Shown: positions 9,089 to 17,762, counted from the stretch's first letter. The stretch is DNA of 64,000 nucleotides from JAAYZQ01 sp041300865 (GCA_041300865.1 JBFYTF010000172.1:124001-188000), one strand, 5' to 3'. Made by a program: numbers and translations. The notes: generated from the letters alone by a model not told the origin.

Positions 9089-11887
9089 CTATTTTACGAC
9101 AATATTGATCAGGCGACCCGGGACCACCACCACCTGGGCAATGGTCTTGCCCTCGAGATGCCTCTGCGCCCCTTCGCTCTGCAGCGCCAGGCTGCGCATC
9201 GTTTCCTTGTCCACGCCGGCCGGCACCTGGATCCGGTCTCGTACCCTGCCGTTGATCTGGACCGGGATGGTGATCGTGTCCTCGGCGGCGATGGTCTCGT
9301 CCCACTGCGGCCAGGCCTGGGCGTGAATCGAATAGGCGCGCCCAGTGCGGGTCCATAGCTCCTCGGCGATGTGCGGGCAGGCGGGTGCCAGCATCAACAG
9401 TAGGGCTTCCGTGGCCTCGCTCCAGGCCTCGGTGTGGTACAGCCCTGCTTCTTTGGCCTTGAGCATGGCGTTGTTCAGTTCCATGAGGTTGGCGATGTAG
9501 GTGTTAAAGCCAAAGGCCTGCATGTCCTCGGTGCCCCGCCGAATCGCCTGGTGCACCTTGCGGCGAAGAGCACGTACCTGGTCGTCGCCCGGCGGGGTTT
9601 GGCGGCTCGGTCCCGGCTCCAGCACGTTCTCCCATACCCGGTGCAAAAAGCGCACGACACCCTCTATGCCCTGCGAGTCCCACGGCCCGCCCTGGTCCCA
9701 ACGCCAGCCGAACATCAGATAGGCACGCACCGTGTCGGCGCCGTACCGGCTGACCAACGAGTCGGGCGCGATGACATTGCCCCGGCTCTTGGACATTTTT
9801 TCACCGTCCTCGCCGAGGATGATACCCTGGTTGCGCAGCCTGGTCATCGGTTCTTCGAGGTTGACAATCCCCATGTCGCGCATCACCTTCGTGAAGAAGC
9901 GGGTGTAGATCAGGTGCATCGTAGCGTGCTCGATCCCGCCGGTGTACAAGTCCACGGGCAACCAATAGGCGGCCTCTTGCGGGTCAAAGGGCATGGAATC
10001 GGCGTGAGCCGGTTCACCTTCCCGGGAGTAAGGGCTCAGGTAGGCATACTGGTACCAGGACGAGCACATAAAGGTGTCCATGGTATCCGTCTCGCGCGTT
10101 GCCGGCCCTCCGCAGCGCGGGCACGTGGTGCGCAGAAATCCTTCATGGAACTTGAGCGCGTTTTCGCCCGAGGGCGGGATGACAGCGTCTTCGGGCAGCA
10201 GGACTGGGAGCTCCTCGTAGGGCACCGGCACGGTGCCGCACTCCTGGCAGTAGACGATGGGAATGGGTGCTCCCCAGTAACGCTGGCGGCTAATGAGCCA
10301 GTCGTGCAGCCGGTAGTTGACCCGGAAGTGGCCGCGTCCCGTTTCCTCTAGCCATTCCGTGACGCGCTCCTTGGTTACCTCGCCCGGCGTGCCGCTGAAT
10401 TCTTGCGAGTGGATCATGGTCCCATATTCGGCGTGAAAGAGCACGTCGCGGTAGAAGGGCTTGCTCCAGAGCAGCTCCATGGCCGTCTGGTAGCCCTGCG
10501 CCCCCGGATCGAGGGTGTGGCAGCGGGCCAGGATCGTCCGGTCGGCCTCGACCGAGTCGAGCTCGATCACCCCGTCGGCAAAGACAAACAGCCAACGCCC
10601 GCCGGCCAGCTCGCCCCATGCCCCCGGCCGGAGGTGCTGCCCGAGCAGCGCCGCATAGCGCTCGGCATCCTCGGCACGCATGGACACGCGGTATTCCCCA
10701 CCCTGCTCCTCAAAACAGAAACCGGCCTGGGCCAGGGCGCTGGGCCAGCCCTCGTCTACGGAGCCGGCCGGCACGGCGCTTCGCGTGGCGCCGTCGGGAC
10801 GGTCAATCACCGGGATGATGGGCAGCCCAAACTTGAGAGCGAACTCGAAGTCACGCTCGTCGTGGGCCGGCACGGCCATGATGGCTCCCGTGCCGTACGT
10901 CATCATCACATAGTCGGCGATCCAGATGGGGATGCGCCGGCCGTTGACAGGGTTGATGGCATAGGCGCCAATGAAGACGCCCGTCTTTTCTTTTTCTGTG
11001 CTCAGGCGCTCGATCTCGGTCTGGCGGCCGGCTTGCTGCGTGTAGGCTGCTACCTCCGCCTGGCGTTCCGGCACCGTCAAGCGGGCCACCAGCGGATGCT
11101 CTGGCGCGAGAACCATGAACGTCGCGCCCCACAGCGTATCCGGCCGCGTGGTGAAAACGACGATGTCGTCGCCCGCCTCCGAGCGGAAGGTGACGTCCGC
11201 GCCCTCGCTGCGTCCGATCCAGTTCGACTGCATAGCCACCACGCGCTCAGGCCAGTCGATCTTCTGAAAGTCCAGTAGCTCGTCGGCATACTGCGTGATG
11301 CGGAAGAACCACTGATCCAGGTCTTTGACAATGACCGGCGTGCCGCACCGCTCGCAGTGGCGGTCCTCACCCCACACCTGTTCTCGGGCCAGGGTGGTGT
11401 TGCAGTTGGGGCAAAAGTCCACCGGCGCAAAGGATTTGTAGGCAATCCCGGCGTCGTAGAACTTCAGGAAGAACCACTGCGTCCAGCGGTAGTAGCCGGG
11501 CAGGCAGGAGACGGCTTCCCGCTCCCAGTCAAACATAGTGCCCATGCTGCGTAGCTGCTGCCGCATGCGCTCGATGTTGGCCATGGTCCAGGTATAGGGA
11601 TGCACGTCGTGGTTGATGGCCGCGTTTTCGGCGGGCAGGCCAAAGGCGTCAAAGCCAATAGGGAACAACACGTTGTAGCCCTGCATGCGCACGAAACGCG
11701 CCCGGGCATCCGACGGCGCCATTGCATACCAGTGGCCGATGTGGAGATCGCCGCTGGGGTAAGGCAGCATCGTCAGGGCATAGAATTTCGGCCTGTCAGA
11801 GTCGGCGACCGAACGATACAGGCCATCCTCCTCCCATCGGGCCTGCCAGCGGGGCTCGATCTCCTGGGGAATATACTTTTCAGCCAC
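9089..11887 (-). CDS. leuS: Leucyl-tRNA synthetase with an extra internal segment
   Basis: 932 aa; charges tRNA-Leu. HIGH-type motif in LPYPSGDLHIGH (about residues 41-52), zinc-type CPNC...CERC, the CP1 editing domain with TTRPDTLWGATF, and the KMSKS loop GEKMSKSRGN are all present. The GTG start at 11887 is chosen because a GAGGAG lies 9 bp upstream and because a strong promoter lies at 11936-11964, so the longer frame could not be transcribed. Between the end of the editing domain (VIDRP) and EFSGTPGE there are about 134 residues where E. coli LeuRS has about 30. The added part includes WLFVFADGVIELDSVE. Single-gene transcript, perhaps reading through into the sugar transferase. Confidence 0.95.
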   Translation of the reverse strand: MAEKYIPQEIEPRWQARWEEDGLYRSVADSDRPKFYALTMLPYPSGDLHIGHWYAMAPSDARARFVRMQGYNVLFPIGFDAFGLPAENAAINHDVHPYTWTMANIERMRQQLRSMGTMFDWEREAVSCLPGYYRWTQWFFLKFYDAGIAYKSFAPVDFCPNCNTTLAREQVWGEDRHCERCGTPVIVKDLDQWFFRITQYADELLDFQKIDWPERVVAMQSNWIGRSEGADVTFRSEAGDDIVVFTTRPDTLWGATFMVLAPEHPLVARLTVPERQAEVAAYTQQAGRQTEIERLSTEKEKTGVFIGAYAINPVNGRRIPIWIADYVMMTYGTGAIMAVPAHDERDFEFALKFGLPIIPVIDRPDGATRSAVPAGSVDEGWPSALAQAGFCFEEQGGEYRVSMRAEDAERYAALLGQHLRPGAWGELAGGRWLFVFADGVIELDSVEADRTILARCHTLDPGAQGYQTAMELLWSKPFYRDVLFHAEYGTMIHSQEFSGTPGEVTKERVTEWLEETGRGHFRVNYRLHDWLISRQRYWGAPIPIVYCQECGTVPVPYEELPVLLPEDAVIPPSGENALKFHEGFLRTTCPRCGGPATRETDTMDTFMCSSWYQYAYLSPYSREGEPAHADSMPFDPQEAAYWLPVDLYTGGIEHATMHLIYTRFFTKVMRDMGIVNLEEPMTRLRNQGIILGEDGEKMSKSRGNVIAPDSLVSRYGADTVRAYLMFGWRWDQGGPWDSQGIEGVVRFLHRVWENVLEPGPSRQTPPGDDQVRALRRKVHQAIRRGTEDMQAFGFNTYIANLMELNNAMLKAKEAGLYHTEAWSEATEALLLMLAPACPHIAEELWTRTGRAYSIHAQAWPQWDETIAAEDTITIPVQINGRVRDRIQVPAGVDKETMRSLALQSEGAQRHLEGKTIAQVVVVPGRLINIVVK

Positions 11888-11935
11888 GATATTCTTCTCC
11901 TCGTCTATAAGGCGACTGCCTGTGGGGCCGCGGGC

Positions 11936-11964
11936 ATTATACATCGCAACGATGGATGAGTCAA
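11936..11964 (-). promoter_or_regulatory. Promoter of leuS
   Basis: On the minus strand TTGACT (11964-11959), a 17 bp spacer and a perfect TATAAT (11941-11936). The start point would be near 11929, about 40 bp before the GTG. Confidence 0.75.
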
Positions 11965-12040
11965 TTCCCCCGCATTCCCTCATGCAAAATGCTCCCTGGC
12001 GGCGGGTCCCCAGAGCAACTGCATCTCAACGTGACCACTG

Positions 12041-12072
12041 GGCGGTGCTTTCACCGCTAGAGGCGATTGCCC
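12041..12072 (+). repeat. Imperfect direct repeat, copy 1
   Basis: Copy 1 of a 32-base repeat, starting GGCGGTGCTTTCACCGCTAG, matching copy 2 at 12311-12342 in 26 of 32 positions. It contains a perfect 6-bp stem with a 4-base loop. Confidence 0.45.
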
Positions 12073-12310
12073 ACTAGGACCCCCTCCATATAGCCCTAAA
12101 ACAACACAATCATACAAACCTGCGCTCCCATTCGATTATCCGTTGGCCGAAGGCGTTCGATGACGCCCTTCACATCGACCTCTCGCTCGCGGCGGCGACC
12201 AACGAGGACCGTAAGGGCGACCCTAAGGGAGTGGCGATCCCGCCGGAACGGGCTTCCACGTGTGCTACCCTTGCATCCTGCGCAAAATCTGGGCGACAGG
12301 TCCGACTCCC

Positions 12311-12342
12311 GGCGGCGCCTTGACCGCTAGCTGCGGTTGCCC
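12311..12342 (+). repeat. Imperfect direct repeat, copy 2
   Basis: Copy 2 of the repeat, starting GGCGGCGCCTTGACCGCTAG. The hairpin of copy 1 is not conserved here, which argues against a functional RNA stem. Confidence 0.45.
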
Positions 12343-12388
12343 CGGGCGGATCCCCAGTGGGCGGCGCACGCCAGATCGTGGACCGGGC

Positions 12389-13006
12389 TCACGTGGAACG
12401 GAGAAACTCGAGCAGGATGCCGTTGAACTCCTGCGGCTTGAAGCGCATGGGGTGATGCCCGCCCCACTCAGGCACGCCCTCCTGGTCGGTCACACCGGCA
12501 ATCACCTCCACTCGGCTGCCGGCAATGGCGGCTCCGAACCAGGCGGCGTTGGACAGGGGCAGGACGGTGTCGTCCTCGCCCCAGACGACGAGTGCCGGGC
12601 AGGCGATGCCCTCCAACTGCTCCTCGGAAAAATGGCCCACCCCGGCGCTGTCCACCAGGACAAGGCGGGCCACGCTTGCCGGGGCCAAAAGCGCTGTTTC
12701 GAGGACGACCATACCGCCCCACGAGACGCCGCCGAGCGTAGCCGGTGCCAAACCCTCGGCTTCCACGAGATCCAGCGTGGCCTCGGCCTGCTGTCTCTGG
12801 CCGAGCCGCTCCCCTCCCGACTGACCGTAACCCACGAGGTCGAGGGCATAGGCACGGAAACCGGCCTCGGCGAGGGCGGCCAGATTGTTCTCCCACACGC
12901 GCCACGTGCTGTCGGGATGGTAGCCGTGGGCCAGTACCACTGCCGGCCCGTCGCCCTCAATGCGAGCGTGGATCCGGCCATGGCGCGTCTCGATCATTTT
13001 GTCCAT
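12389..13006 (-). CDS. Alpha/beta-fold hydrolase
   Basis: 205 aa, a compact alpha/beta hydrolase. HGYHPDS lies near the N-terminus as the oxyanion-hole region. The nucleophile Ser is in GGVSWGGM (G-x-S-x-G), the acid Asp in VVWGEDDTVLP and the His in GGHHPM, giving a complete triad. The start at 13006 (ATG, with AAGGA 4-5 bp upstream) keeps the gene clear of the tRNA-Ala; longer in-frame translations run through the tRNA and its terminator. It is downstream of two tRNA genes and a terminator on the same strand, so expression needs read-through or its own promoter. Substrate unknown (esterase, lipase or haloperoxidase-like). Confidence 0.8.
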   Translation of the reverse strand: MDKMIETRHGRIHARIEGDGPAVVLAHGYHPDSTWRVWENNLAALAEAGFRAYALDLVGYGQSGGERLGQRQQAEATLDLVEAEGLAPATLGGVSWGGMVVLETALLAPASVARLVLVDSAGVGHFSEEQLEGIACPALVVWGEDDTVLPLSNAAWFGAAIAGSRVEVIAGVTDQEGVPEWGGHHPMRFKPQEFNGILLEFLRST

Positions 13007-13026
13007 CTTTTCCTTCCCTCTGTAGG

Positions 13027-13059
13027 AAAAAACCCCCTTCGCCAGAAGCAAAGGGGGTT
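13027..13059 (-). terminator. Rho-independent terminator of the tRNA-Ala pair
   Basis: Read on the minus strand, the stem AACCCCCTT/AAGGGGGTT (13059-13051 with 13039-13031) is followed by a run of T (13032-13027). It lies just after the CCA end of the tRNA at 13073 and 20 bp before the hydrolase start. Confidence 0.8.
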
Positions 13060-13072
13060 CCACGTGACCGCC

Positions 13073-13148
13073 TGGTGGAGCTGAGGGGACTCGAACCCCT
13101 GACCTTCTCAATGCCATTGAGACGCGCTCCCAGCTGCGCTACAGCCCC
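13073..13148 (-). tRNA. tRNA-Ala (anticodon GGC)
   Basis: 76 nt with encoded CCA. Acceptor stem GGGGCTG pairs with CAGCTCC and contains G3:U70, the alanine identity pair. The anticodon stem TCTCA/TGAGA encloses loop ATGGCAT, giving anticodon GGC. The T arm has GGTTCGAGTCC. It is second in a two-tRNA transcript. Confidence 0.95.
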
Positions 13149-13183
13149 ACGTAAGCTCTCTATTCGCCTGGAAAGAAACCGGC

Positions 13184-13259
13184 TGGTGGAGCTGAGGGGA
13201 TTCGAACCCCTGGCCTCTACAGTGCGATTGTAGCGCTCTCCCAGCTGAGCTACAGCCCC
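13184..13259 (-). tRNA. tRNA-Ala (anticodon CGC)
   Basis: 76 nt with encoded CCA and the same acceptor stem as the neighbouring tRNA, again with G3:U70. Anticodon stem CTACA/TGTAG encloses loop ATCGCAC, giving anticodon CGC. The two tRNAs differ mainly in the anticodon arm, as expected of a duplication followed by anticodon change. Confidence 0.95.
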
Positions 13260-13279
13260 CCGTGCCATTGGCGAGGCAT

Positions 13280-13308
13280 AGTATAGCCCAGAATAGGTGC
13301 CTTGTCAA
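13280..13308 (-). promoter_or_regulatory. Promoter of the tRNA-Ala operon
   Basis: On the minus strand a perfect TTGACA (13308-13303), 17 bp spacer and TATACT (13285-13280), 20 bp before the first tRNA. Confidence 0.8.
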
Positions 13309-13355
13309 ACAAGCTGCCACGCACGGCCAGACCAGCCGCTATCGCCACCGCCAAT

Positions 13356-13384
13356 TTGATGTTTCGCCCCGTCTATGGTATGCT
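13356..13384 (+). promoter_or_regulatory. Promoter of the MBL-kinase-MazG operon
   Basis: TTGATG (13356-13361), 17 bp spacer, TATGCT (13379-13384). The start point would be near 13391, about 25 bp before the ATG at 13417. Confidence 0.55.
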
Positions 13385-13416
13385 ACAGGCAGCCAACTGC
13401 GCGCAACGAGGGTAGC

Positions 13417-14031
13417 ATGAAGCTAGAAATAGAGCGCTTGGAATTGGGTCCTTGGCCCATGAACTGCTACCTGATCCGCTGCCCGGCCACTGGCCAGGTT
13501 GCGGTCGTAGACCCTGGAGCAGACCCAGAGACGATCCTGGACGCCGTCGAGGCCGGCTCGGTGGCCTGCATCCTTTTGACCCACGGTCACCCCGACCACG
13601 TGGGTGCCCTCGAGGCTGTCCGGCAGGCCACGGGCGTCCCGGTTGGCATCCACCCAGCGGATGCCGAGGAGTGGGCGGTGCCGGCGGACTTTCCGCTTGT
13701 GCACGGTAGCGAGGTAGAGGTGGGACGGGGGCAGGTATCGGTCGTGCATGTCCCCGGGCACACGCCGGGCAGCGTCTGCCTGCGGCTCGGCGACAGGGTC
13801 ATCGCCGGCGACGCCATCTTTCCCGGCGGCCCCGGCCACACCACCTCACCCGCAGCCCTGGTTCAGAGCCTGGAGTCGTTGGCCCGCCATGTCTTTCGCT
13901 GGCCCGATGCCACCGAGCTCTATCCCGGGCACGGCGGCTCAACCACAGTGGGCGCCGAGAGGGACGCCTTTGTAGCATTTCTGGCCGCTGATCATCCGGC
14001 CAACCTGCACGGTGATGTAACCTGGCGCTGA
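13417..14031 (+). CDS. Metallo-beta-lactamase-fold hydrolase (glyoxalase II-like)
   Basis: 204 aa. The metal-binding motif THGHPDH is present (about residues 55-61), with a further His in HVPGHTPGS, an Asp in GDAIFPGG and a final His in YPGHG. This is the layout of the glyoxalase II/YcbL branch, which hydrolyses thioesters such as S-lactoylglutathione or related metabolites; the actual substrate is not readable. The ATG at 13417 is used because GAGGG precedes it and the promoter leaves no room for an upstream start. Its TGA touches the beginning of the kinase region, so it is probably the first gene of a three-gene operon. Confidence 0.82.
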   Translation: MKLEIERLELGPWPMNCYLIRCPATGQVAVVDPGADPETILDAVEAGSVACILLTHGHPDHVGALEAVRQATGVPVGIHPADAEEWAVPADFPLVHGSEVEVGRGQVSVVHVPGHTPGSVCLRLGDRVIAGDAIFPGGPGHTTSPAALVQSLESLARHVFRWPDATELYPGHGGSTTVGAERDAFVAFLAADHPANLHGDVTWR

Positions 14032-14057
14032 TGCCAGGGTCTGCGATTGGAGGGCGC

Positions 14058-16211
14058 ATGCTCGGCCGGGTCATCAAGAACAAGTACAAGATCTATGACG
14101 AGATCGGTTCGGGTGGCTTTGCCACAGTCTACCTCGGCCGCAACGTGGACACGAACGAGATCGTCGCCGTCAAGGTTTTGAGCGAGCAGTTTACTCGTGA
14201 GCCCCGCTACGTCGAGCGCTTTCGCCGTGAAGCCGGCCTGGCCGAGCGCCTGGCCCACGAGAACGTGGTGCGCATCCTCGACCACGGCGTCGAGGGCGGC
14301 ACACACTTCCTGGTCATGGAGTTCGTCGAGGGCCTGACCCTTGACGCGATGCTCGAACGCCGGGGAGGGCTGCCCATCCACGAGGCCGTGTCCTACCTGA
14401 AGCAGACCTGCCAGGGCTTGCAGGCGGCCCACGAAGCGGGGATCGTGCACCGCGACATCAAGCCCGCCAACCTCATGATCACCCCGGGCGGCAAGATCAA
14501 GATCATGGACTTTGGCATTGCCCGCATGGAGGCCATGGCCGGCTTGACCCAGAGCGGCATGTTCATGGGCACGCCGCGCTACATTTCGCCCGAAATGGCC
14601 CGCGGTGCAGGGGCCGACATCCGCTCGGACCTCTACGCCCTGGGACTGCTGACCTACGAGATGCTCACCGGCAAGCCGCCTTTTGACGCCGACAACCCCT
14701 GGGCTGTGCTGCGCCTGCAGCTCGAGGAGAACCCGGTCCCGCTGCGTGAGGTCCGCCCCGAGGTTCCCTCCTGGCTGGAAGACATCATCAACCGGGCCGT
14801 GGCCAAAGAACCTGCTCGCCGCTTCCAGGATCCGGCCGAGATGCTGGCGGCCGTGGAGCAGCAGACGGCAGCTCCCCGGGGCATGACCGCGGTCGCGCCC
14901 CGGTCCGCTGTCCCCACCCTCCCGCCCACGCGCCTGCCACGCCGTCGCTCTTCGCGCGGCCTGGTCTTCGGGCTTGGCGGGGCTGCGGCCGTTGTCGCCC
15001 TGGGGCTGGTTGCGCTGCTTCTGCTCCGCCCTTGGGGCGGGGGCACGCCGACGGCGACGGTGTCGCCCACGGATGCCGGTGTGGTACCGGTGGCGGCTGT
15101 GAGCCACACGCCGCAGGCCAGCGATACGCCCGTGGTCGTCGTGGTCACCAGCACACCCGAGCCTACGCTGCCGCCCACCGAGACGCCTGCGCCTTCCGAG
15201 ACGCCATCACCCGAGCCCACAGCTACCGCCACGGTGCCACCGCCGAGCGATACACCGGCACCGACGGCCGCCCCGCCCACCGCCGCGCCAACCCAGGCAC
15301 CGCGCTCCTCGCCGACGCCCGACCAACCGACCGCAGCCCCGGCGCCCACGAGCCCGCCGCCCCCGACCGTCACCGGCCGCATCGCCTACAGCGCCGGTGG
15401 CAGGCTGCACATCGTCACTGCCGCCTCCGGGGCTGACACGGTGCCGCCGGTCTCTGACGCCCGCCAACCCGATTTTCGGCGCGATGGCAATGAGGTCGTT
15501 GTCGATGGCCTGGGCAGCCCCTCGGCCTCGATCTTTAGCGTCAATGCCAACACCGGCGCGTTTGTGCGAAACCAGACGGCCTACACCGATGACTATCACC
15601 CCTCCTGGTCGCCGGACGGCTCGCGCTTTGCCTACGACTCGACCCACTACGGCGCCAACCTCGGACTCTTGCTCTACACGCAGGGCCATACCAACGGCAA
15701 TCCCCAGTCGCCAGTTCCCGTCGGCTACGATGGGCAGCAGATCCGTGGTCACTCGCCCGTCTGGACAGATGGAGACTGGCTAGCCTATACCGGGTGTGAT
15801 TTCTGGGTACCAAAGGACCAGGGCGGCTGGTCCAAGTGCGGTATCTACGGCATCCCCAGTTGGGGCGAAACACGGCCCGCGATGTTGCACCCGGGAAGCA
15901 CCGACATGCGCGCCACCGACAACTATGGCGACCAGCTTCTCTTTATGAGCCAGGAGAGCGGCAACTGGGAGGTATATATCATGCCCGCGGGGGGCGGCGC
16001 GGCACGCAGCCTGTCGGACAGCCCGGGTTCCCAGGATGGCCTCGGCACGTTTTCGCCCAACGGTAGGCTGGTGGCCTTTGCCTCCAACCGGGGGGGCAGC
16101 TGGGCCGTCTGGGCCGTGGCAACCGATGGCAGCGGCCTGACCAAGCTCTTCAATTTGCCGGGCACCCCAGGCTCGCCCTGGACCGACGACAACATGTCGT
16201 GGGGGCCGTGA
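14058..16211 (+). CDS. Transmembrane Ser/Thr protein kinase with external beta-propeller
   Basis: About 717 aa. Cytoplasmic PknB-like kinase domain (residues 8-270): glycine loop GSGGFATV, VAVK Lys39, catalytic HRDIKPAN (about residue 137), MDFGIAR, and TPRYISPE in the activation segment. One TM helix follows (about 300-323), then a Pro/Thr-rich linker of about 110 residues, then a TolB/WD40-like propeller (about 439-717) with SWSPDGSRFAYDS and TFSPNGRLVAFAS repeats. The propeller would lie outside the cell and could sense a ligand or the wall. Start ATG 14058 has GGAGGG upstream; an ATG at 14031 overlapping the previous stop is the alternative. PASTA repeats, usual in such kinases, are absent. 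Confidence 0.9.
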   Translation: MLGRVIKNKYKIYDEIGSGGFATVYLGRNVDTNEIVAVKVLSEQFTREPRYVERFRREAGLAERLAHENVVRILDHGVEGGTHFLVMEFVEGLTLDAMLERRGGLPIHEAVSYLKQTCQGLQAAHEAGIVHRDIKPANLMITPGGKIKIMDFGIARMEAMAGLTQSGMFMGTPRYISPEMARGAGADIRSDLYALGLLTYEMLTGKPPFDADNPWAVLRLQLEENPVPLREVRPEVPSWLEDIINRAVAKEPARRFQDPAEMLAAVEQQTAAPRGMTAVAPRSAVPTLPPTRLPRRRSSRGLVFGLGGAAAVVALGLVALLLLRPWGGGTPTATVSPTDAGVVPVAAVSHTPQASDTPVVVVVTSTPEPTLPPTETPAPSETPSPEPTATATVPPPSDTPAPTAAPPTAAPTQAPRSSPTPDQPTAAPAPTSPPPPTVTGRIAYSAGGRLHIVTAASGADTVPPVSDARQPDFRRDGNEVVVDGLGSPSASIFSVNANTGAFVRNQTAYTDDYHPSWSPDGSRFAYDSTHYGANLGLLLYTQGHTNGNPQSPVPVGYDGQQIRGHSPVWTDGDWLAYTGCDFWVPKDQGGWSKCGIYGIPSWGETRPAMLHPGSTDMRATDNYGDQLLFMSQESGNWEVYIMPAGGGAARSLSDSPGSQDGLGTFSPNGRLVAFASNRGGSWAVWAVATDGSGLTKLFNLPGTPGSPWTDDNMSWGP

Positions 16212-17678
16212 ATGGGGATTACCATCGTTGGGCTGGGCCCTGGCGACCCCGCCCTGTTGACCCTTCAGGCCTGGGATTTGCTCTCTAAGGCGGGCGAGGT
16301 CTATTTGCGGACGCGGCGGCACCCGACGGTTGTCGGCCTGCCGCCCGGCGTTGTGCTCCACAGTTTTGACGACCTCTACGATCAAGCGCCCGACTTCAGA
16401 ACGGTCTATGACGCCATCGCCGGGCAGATCCTGACCCTGGGGCGTCGGCCCGAAGGCGTGGTCTATGCCGTGCCGGGCCATCCCCTCGTGGGCGAGGCCT
16501 CGGTGCAACGCATCTTGCAGGCGGCGGCCGCCGAAGGGCTGCCGGTGCGCCTGGTCGACGGTCTGAGCTTTGTCGAGCCGGTGCTCGATCTGCTGGGCCT
16601 CGACGCGCTGGCGGGCCTGCAATTGGCGGATGCGACCAACCTGGCCGCTGCGCACCATCCTCCCCTCGACCCTGACCGGCCCGCTCTCATCGGGCAGCTG
16701 TATTCTCGCCGCCTAGCGAGCGAGGTCAAGCTGACCCTCCTCAACGCCTACTCCGAGGAACACCCGGTTACCCTGCTGCGGGCTGCAGGCAGCGGCGAGG
16801 CAAGCCGGGTCACCGTGCCCCTCTACGAGCTGGATCGCCGTGACGAGGTGGACCACCTCACGGCGCTCTATGTGCCGCCCGTGCCAGGGGATCGTGGCGC
16901 GGGGCTGGCCACCCTGCAAGAGACGGTCGCCCGCCTGCGGGCGCCGGACGGCTGCCCTTGGGACCGGGAGCAGACCCACCGCTCGCTGCGCTCCACCCTT
17001 CTTGAGGAAGCCTACGAAGTGCTGGCGGCCCTCGACGCCGAGGACGACGAGAAACTGGCCGAGGAGCTGGGCGATCTACTGATGCAAGTCGCAATGCACG
17101 TCCAGATCGCAACGGAGGAGGGCGCCTTTCGCTTTGCCGACGTAGTTGGCCGCATCGACGCCAAGCTCAAGCGCCGCCACCCCCATGTTTTCGGCGACGT
17201 GCAGGTGACGGACGCGGATGAGGTGCTGCGCAACTGGGAAGCTATCAAGGTCGAGGAGCGACTGGCTGGCGCCGGTGCCGGCCAGGGGCCCTCACCGCTG
17301 GGCGGCGTGCCGCCCATTCTACCTGCCCTCGCCCGCGCCCAAGCCCTGGGCGAGCGGGCCGCGCGGGCCGGATTCGACTGGCCCAGTCTCGAGGGGGTCG
17401 TGGCCAAAGTGGCAGAGGAGGCGGGTGAGCTGGCCCTGGCGGGCGATGAAAAGGAGCGCGAGGAGGAGTTCGGTGACCTGCTCTTTTCCCTGGCGAACCT
17501 GGCGCGCTGGCACAAGGTTGATGCCGAGATGGCACTGCGGGAGGCCGCCGACCGCTTCACCCGCCGTTATACCCGCTTGACCGAGCTCCTGGCCGTCCGC
17601 GGCAGCGACCTGCAGCAGCTGACCTCGTCCGAGCGCAAGGCGTTGTGGCAAGAGGCCAAGCCGGCGGAAGAGGCATAG
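16212..17678 (+). CDS. mazG: MazG nucleoside triphosphate pyrophosphohydrolase fused to a tetrapyrrole-methylase-like domain (YabN type)
   Basis: 488 aa. Residues 1-215 resemble the SAM-dependent tetrapyrrole methylase fold (ITIVGLGPGDPALLTLQA). Residues 230-350 are a MazG domain with EEAYEVLAAL and EELGDLLMQV, the metal-binding E-x-x-E and E-x-x-D pattern, and a second, shorter MazG-like repeat follows (EEAGELAL, EEEFGDLLFSL). MazG hydrolyses NTPs to NMP and PPi, cleaning the nucleotide pool or modulating the stringent response. The same fusion is known in Bacillus YabN. ATG at 16212 directly follows the kinase stop (no gap), so the genes are co-transcribed. Confidence 0.93.
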   Translation: MGITIVGLGPGDPALLTLQAWDLLSKAGEVYLRTRRHPTVVGLPPGVVLHSFDDLYDQAPDFRTVYDAIAGQILTLGRRPEGVVYAVPGHPLVGEASVQRILQAAAAEGLPVRLVDGLSFVEPVLDLLGLDALAGLQLADATNLAAAHHPPLDPDRPALIGQLYSRRLASEVKLTLLNAYSEEHPVTLLRAAGSGEASRVTVPLYELDRRDEVDHLTALYVPPVPGDRGAGLATLQETVARLRAPDGCPWDREQTHRSLRSTLLEEAYEVLAALDAEDDEKLAEELGDLLMQVAMHVQIATEEGAFRFADVVGRIDAKLKRRHPHVFGDVQVTDADEVLRNWEAIKVEERLAGAGAGQGPSPLGGVPPILPALARAQALGERAARAGFDWPSLEGVVAKVAEEAGELALAGDEKEREEEFGDLLFSLANLARWHKVDAEMALREAADRFTRRYTRLTELLAVRGSDLQQLTSSERKALWQEAKPAEEA

Positions 17679-17733
17679 ATCCGGGGACAACCGGCAACGA
17701 TCGTTTTCACAGCCCGCCCGTGCCACGTAGGAC

Positions 17734-17762
17734 TTGACAACGGCGTTCGAACCGAGTAAAAT
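17734..17762 (+). promoter_or_regulatory. Promoter of the EPS locus
   Basis: TTGACA (17734-17739), 17 bp spacer, TAAAAT (17757-17762). The -10 region shares the 12-mer CGAGTAAAATGC with the promoter at 41738-41766 inside the same locus. A leader of about 130 bases with a small hairpin (TGCCC/GGGCA, 17843-17855) precedes the first gene. Confidence 0.75.

Larger units (their letters stand above)
11984..12388. other. Non-coding stretch with an imperfect direct repeat
   Basis: About 400 bp without a convincing gene. It holds two related 32-base copies (12041-12072 and 12311-12342, 26 of 32 identical), each containing ACCGCTAG; the first includes a 6-bp hairpin (GCGGTG/CACCGC). A roughly 60-codon open + frame around 12130-12310 has no start, no ribosome site and no recognisable family, so it may be a gene remnant. 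I see no promoter for a small RNA. Confidence 0.4.

Noticed and set aside
12241..12300. T-box-like sequence on the minus strand (AAGGGTAGCACACG) upstream of leuS
   Set aside because: Resembles AGGGTGGNACCGCG only partly, lacks the TGGN that must pair with the tRNA end, and a strong promoter lies between it and leuS.
13007..13117. Longer N-terminus of the alpha/beta hydrolase
   Set aside because: The in-frame extension runs through a terminator and into tRNA-Ala; ATG 13006 has a ribosome site.
13992..15107. 371-codon open frame antisense to the kinase gene
   Set aside because: Overlaps a clear kinase domain; composition is that of an antisense shadow.
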